Below, piece by piece: positions 60,401 to 64,000 of a DNA stretch of 64,000 nucleotides (its first letter is position 1; every line of letters begins with the position of its first letter). Under the pieces are notes generated by a model that was not told the origin of the DNA, did no database searches, and saw nothing but the letters and a program-made list of their open reading frames with translations. The position numbers and the translations under genes were made by a program. Origin of the DNA: Candidatus Opimibacter skivensis (lineage in GTDB: Bacteria > Bacteroidota > Bacteroidia > Chitinophagales > Saprospiraceae); the NCBI GenBank assembly GCA_016721905.1, contig JADKHH010000023.1, positions 1 through 64,000 of the forward strand, in the 5' to 3' direction.

Positions 60401-63400
60401 TGATCACTGTATTCTGCGAAAGTAAAGTTGCCTATGACAACGGTATCACAAAGTGCGGAGCCTAGCGACCCGGTCCAATGGTAGACCGGTTGTTCGATGC
60501 CGTTGACCAACCAACGGATATCCGCACTGGTCATCGTCTCATAACCATAGTTTTTCAAAGCAACAGTGACGGGTTGTGTGCCAGGTGCAAAAGGAGCATT
60601 CGGACCGATATACATGAAAACCCCTGCATCATTCGCTATCGATGGATCAAACTCATCAGCACCGATATCCGGCATAGGATCTCTGACGTCGCCATCAATA
60701 TCTATCGTAACAGCAGCCAGGGATTGACCTACGCCATTCAATAGGATATTGCTGACATGCAGATCCGTATCACTCATATATTGAGGATTGACATCCATGG
60801 AGTTTGCATCTTGCGTGGTTGCCATCTTCCAGGAATCCAGATCTGCTACACTTGCATTATTCCAGGTTCCGAAAGAGCCTGTTCCATAATAGTTGTTGTA
60901 ATCACTGACAAAAGCTGTCTGGTTGTTTCCATACAGTATTTGTCCAGCCCCATTGTTCACAATGATATTGTTGGCCAGATGCAAGGAAGAATCCGTGTGA
61001 AAGTAAAATGCAGTGGATGGAGATGTGGAAAGGAGGGAGATATTATTGTTGAAGACATCGTATCGCTTGCAGTTGTTGATCATAAAGACATTGGATCCGG
61101 CCGTTCCGTTGGAACTAAAGAAGTTGTTCATGATCCGGGGCCTTGTGCCTGGTGTGCCATGGCACGTTTCAAGCCGTAGGATGTTGTCGGCTGAGATGCA
61201 TCTGATGTCGTTGCCTTCTATCCTGTTAGCGCCATGGCAGTACTCCAGATATATACCTCTGTAGTAAGAAGCACTGCTACCCAATATCACATTGCCCAGG
61301 ATATTTATTTTGGATTCAGAGGAAGCATAGATGCCATGATAGAAGTTTTGATCCAGTAGGTTGTGTTCAATGACTGTGTTTGAAGGGGATCCGTTTCCAA
61401 CAAGGTAGAAGGCCGCTGAGCCGTGTTCAATCCAGTTGTATGCAAACCTGTTGGCGGTGTCAAGGCTTGTGCCGGACCTGATGACTGCGTGGTTGAAATC
61501 AGTCGAGTTATTTTCATATCCTTCAATATGATTGTTCAGGAATTGATTGCAATGTGCGCCATTGTAATAGTCGACTACATTCCGATAAGCAGGATTGACT
61601 GATTGTAGGCTGAGGTGTTTGAATATTACCCCGTCAGTGCCGTTTAAGGTGACTATATTATCATTGATACCCAGATTGGTGATGATGACATCTGTGCTGT
61701 CGCCGCTTTCAGATTGGAAGATGACTGGTCGGTTGCAATCTGAACCTGGATAATCTGTCAGGTTAATGGTTTCCAGATAAGTCCCTGTGCGGATATTGAA
61801 AGTGACAGGCCCGGCAGCACCTCCGGCATTCAGGACGTCTGTTGCGATGGATAGTGAATCAAAATCAGGGTCAACACCTCCGATGGTATAGATGCCTTCC
61901 AGGGCAGGGTAGAGGCTGTCTACAACTAAAGTATCATTGATTGCCAACTCATCCGTCATGCCATTGGGTTGACTCACCCATACCTTGATGGTGTGTGTGC
62001 GATATGGCTCAAAGTCAAATTCTCCAATGTCCAGCGAATCATAGGTTCCGGCAGATGGTAGCAGCCCCGTCCAGATGTAAGTTGGCTGAAGTATGCTATC
62101 CACTTCCCAGTCCACCTGCATCGATGTCAGTGTATCGAGTCCGTTGTTGGAAAATTTGATAAACACCGTATTCAATCCGGAAGGAAAAGGTTCGTTTGGA
62201 TAATTAATGGATAGGATTCCAACATCATCATGGAAGGGTTCAAATTCATCACATCCGATATCAGGGGTCAGCGCATCCCTGGGCATTCCTTCAATATCTG
62301 ATGATACGGAGTCCACTGGTATTGCAGCCTCATTGAGTGCTGCATTCGTTACGGTATAGCCATTTTCACTGGTATACATCGGGTCAAGGGAAATGCTGTT
62401 TGTGTCAAAATTACTTGCCTGCCAACCTTCGAGATCCGTATAATTTGTTCCATTGTAATACACCAGGTGGGTGCCGTTGGAATACAGGTCATTGAAGTCA
62501 CAGGTCAAAGGTCCTTCGTTAGCACCAATATGCATAGCCACTCCTCCTGCACGGTTGTCAAATATGTTGTTCTTGATATGGACATTGGTTGCATAGGTCC
62601 TGTAGTACGGAAAGCCACTGGCGGCACCACCCGTGATACGAATGGTGTTGTAGTATAGATTCGACCAGGAACAATAGTAGTGCTGGATTCCATATGAGCT
62701 TGTGCCGCTGCCCATCACGATAAAGTTGTTTGCTACTAAGTTTGGTTGAGTCATATTTCCATTGCAGATGCTCAGCAGTATACCTACTCCCCTGATGCCT
62801 GGCAGTAAAACCTGGTTGGATGTGACCCTTGCATCCTCGTTACAGTTGTAGAGGTATATGCCATAGAAGTAACTTATGCCGGTTGCTGATGTAATGGTAT
62901 TTTGATGTATGATCGGTGCCACACTATTTGCCAGCGTGATGCCTGAATAATATGCATCCTGTACAGTATTATTTTCAATTCGGGCTCCAGTGGTAGCGTA
63001 TCCGCCATCCCAATAGATGCCGTAGGAACCCTTCTTAATCGTGTTTGCCAGAAAGACATTGTTATTGTTTTGGGAGCCATGACTATACACAGTGGCCATG
63101 CTGGTGCTACTATTGGTGGTCGCGATACCTTCCAGTATGCATTCTTTAAAGGTATTGCAATGAGCACCGTTTTTAAATTGGACAGCAGGATAATTTGCTT
63201 GGACGGTTTTAATGGTGAGCTTTCGGAAAGTGATACCATCTGCTCCATCAAGCATGACAGTGGCCGAAGACAGATTTTGATTGTCCCACACAACATTTGC
63301 TGCATTACCCGATTCGGATTCGAAAATAATGGGCGTAGAGCAATTCATTCCTGCTGTTTGAGGCAGCGTTAATGTAGCATGGTAGGTGCCGTTTCTCAGT

Positions 63401-64000
63401 TGAAAGTGTACTGAATCCAATACACCTCCAAAGGAAAGAGCAGTCAAAGCGTCGGCAATGGTTGGTACATCAGGTGATGTGCCACCGATCGTGACGGTAT
63501 CTGACACAGCTGCATATCTGGCAGTAGTCACCAGCGTGTCATTTCCCGGATACAAATCAGCATTTGAGTTTGGATCTGTGGTCCAGGACTTAATCGTGTA
63601 GGGTGTGCTGAGCAGAAATGTAACAGTGCCGAGCGTCACCGTATCCTCCTGTAAGGAAGGCAAGGATCCGGTATAGGTAATAGGCGTTTGTGGCACATTG
63701 TTGAGCACCCAGTGTATATCTACAGATGTGATCGTATTGCCGCCATAGTTGCGGACGATTGCTTTCACATCCTGTGTGCCCCGTGCAAATGGCATTTCAG
63801 GCAGGATAGCAAGGACACCAGCATCATCATCATTCGCACCTATTTCATCAGCACCGATATCCGGCATCAACGCATTTCTCGGATTGCCATCAAAATCTTC
63901 AGATATACCGGCGATAGGAATGCCAGCGCCGTCAAGTGTATCTGCCAGCACATGAAGGTCAGTACCGGAAACAAATTCAGGATCAACGTTGATGGAATTG
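54474..64000 (-). CDS. Giant beta-helix and CARDB surface protein, 5' end outside window, one frameshift
   Basis: The frame is open to base 64000 and joins the frame ending at 54474 by removing one T from a TTTT run near 60160, giving GTYNTQLDHPKFPRTNYNHQ. This fits the spacing seen in the other modules (20 residues between GTY and the IF step). The visible part is about 3,175 residues. From the N-terminal side it has three full tandem modules of about 534 residues: a beta-sandwich starting DxGV...PF..G, YTIGGxxPDF, a right-handed beta-helix with IIFESESG steps, and a DIGADEF close. A fourth partial module follows, then an Fn3-like domain. Next are eight CARDB-type domains (PDLxV...SGxxxxIxWxxxN...G.YYVxVxxD). 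The C-terminal part has a PPC-like region ending in a beta domain. No type A T9SS tail. First visible gene of the operon. Confidence 0.8.
55400..58430 (-). repeat. Array of eight CARDB-type domains
   Basis: Domain starts on the protein are PDIIVDTV, PDLKVMSV, ADLIAYDL, PDMVTTPP, PDLRSREI, VDLRLDTL, PDLRPSNF and SDLLVTSI, spaced about 380-420 bases. Each contains a W..(D/K).(V/I)YLS strand and ends with an E.NN step. Confidence 0.8.
59018..63830 (-). repeat. Tandem 1.6-kb modules in the giant CARDB gene
   Basis: The DAGV/DVGI/DAGV/DVGA module starts lie near 63826, 62225, 60626 and 59017, so the period is about 1,600 bases. Each module ends in a D-I-G-A/C-D-E-F or I motif just before the next start. 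Confidence 0.8.

Noticed and set aside
1..64000. tRNA or rRNA genes
   Set aside because: I scanned the gaps for T-loop-like GTTCGAATC sequence and acceptor stems and found none I could support.

Overview
The window looks like a chromosomal piece of a Bacteroidota bacterium, most plausibly of the Saprospiria/Saprospiraceae type (inference). The evidence is an adjacent SusC/SusD/SusE trio, two proteins with type A C-terminal sorting domains of the type IX secretion system (T9SS), a DUF3078 outer-membrane protein, LytS-type kinases, SprB- and CARDB-type surface repeats, and starts without strong Shine-Dalgarno sites. No rRNA, tRNA, CRISPR array, transposase or integrase was seen.

Region 1 (1-17.4 kb) is a patchwork. 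It holds a PQQ-dependent aldose dehydrogenase, a hicAB toxin-antitoxin pair, a T9SS-secreted protein, a luciferase-like monooxygenase, a small acetyltransferase, lipoproteins, a Fic protein with an operator-like upstream region, two tandem LytS-type histidine kinases, two higA-type antitoxin remnants (one still joined to a higB toxin start) and mnmE. Two decayed copies of the mnmE 3' end lie downstream of the real gene. Most of these genes carry one or more single-base indels, nearly always in short homopolymers. Correcting them restores family-typical proteins. Intergenic gaps hold low-complexity inverted repeats and nested-palindrome elements.

Region 2 (17.4-32.7 kb) is one giant surface protein of about 5,080 residues, interrupted by a single missing G at about 19,576. 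It has four super-repeats of 794, 1028, 1262 and 1193 codons. Each carries an array of about 33-residue beta-helix rungs (about 12, 19, 26 and 24), followed by Ig/PKD-like, SdrB-like and beta-helix C-terminal domains.

Region 3 (32.7-36.4 kb) has an AraC regulator, a ferritin, a family 9 glycosyltransferase, a 12-copy heptamer tandem repeat and a 42-bp perfect palindrome.

Region 4 (36.4-48 kb) is a polysaccharide utilisation locus: GH5-like hydrolase, SusC, SusD, SusE, GH53 endo-galactanase and a DUF3078 protein. The probable substrate is beta-1,4-galactan. The SusD carries an inserted copy of the carbohydrate-binding-like half of its neighbour SusE.

Region 5 (48-64 kb) has a 2OG-Fe(II) oxygenase between two copies of a dispersed repeat. 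It is followed by a minus-strand operon of four secreted proteins, led by a giant protein (over 3,170 residues, running off the window) with 1.6-kb tandem beta-helix modules and eight CARDB-like domains.
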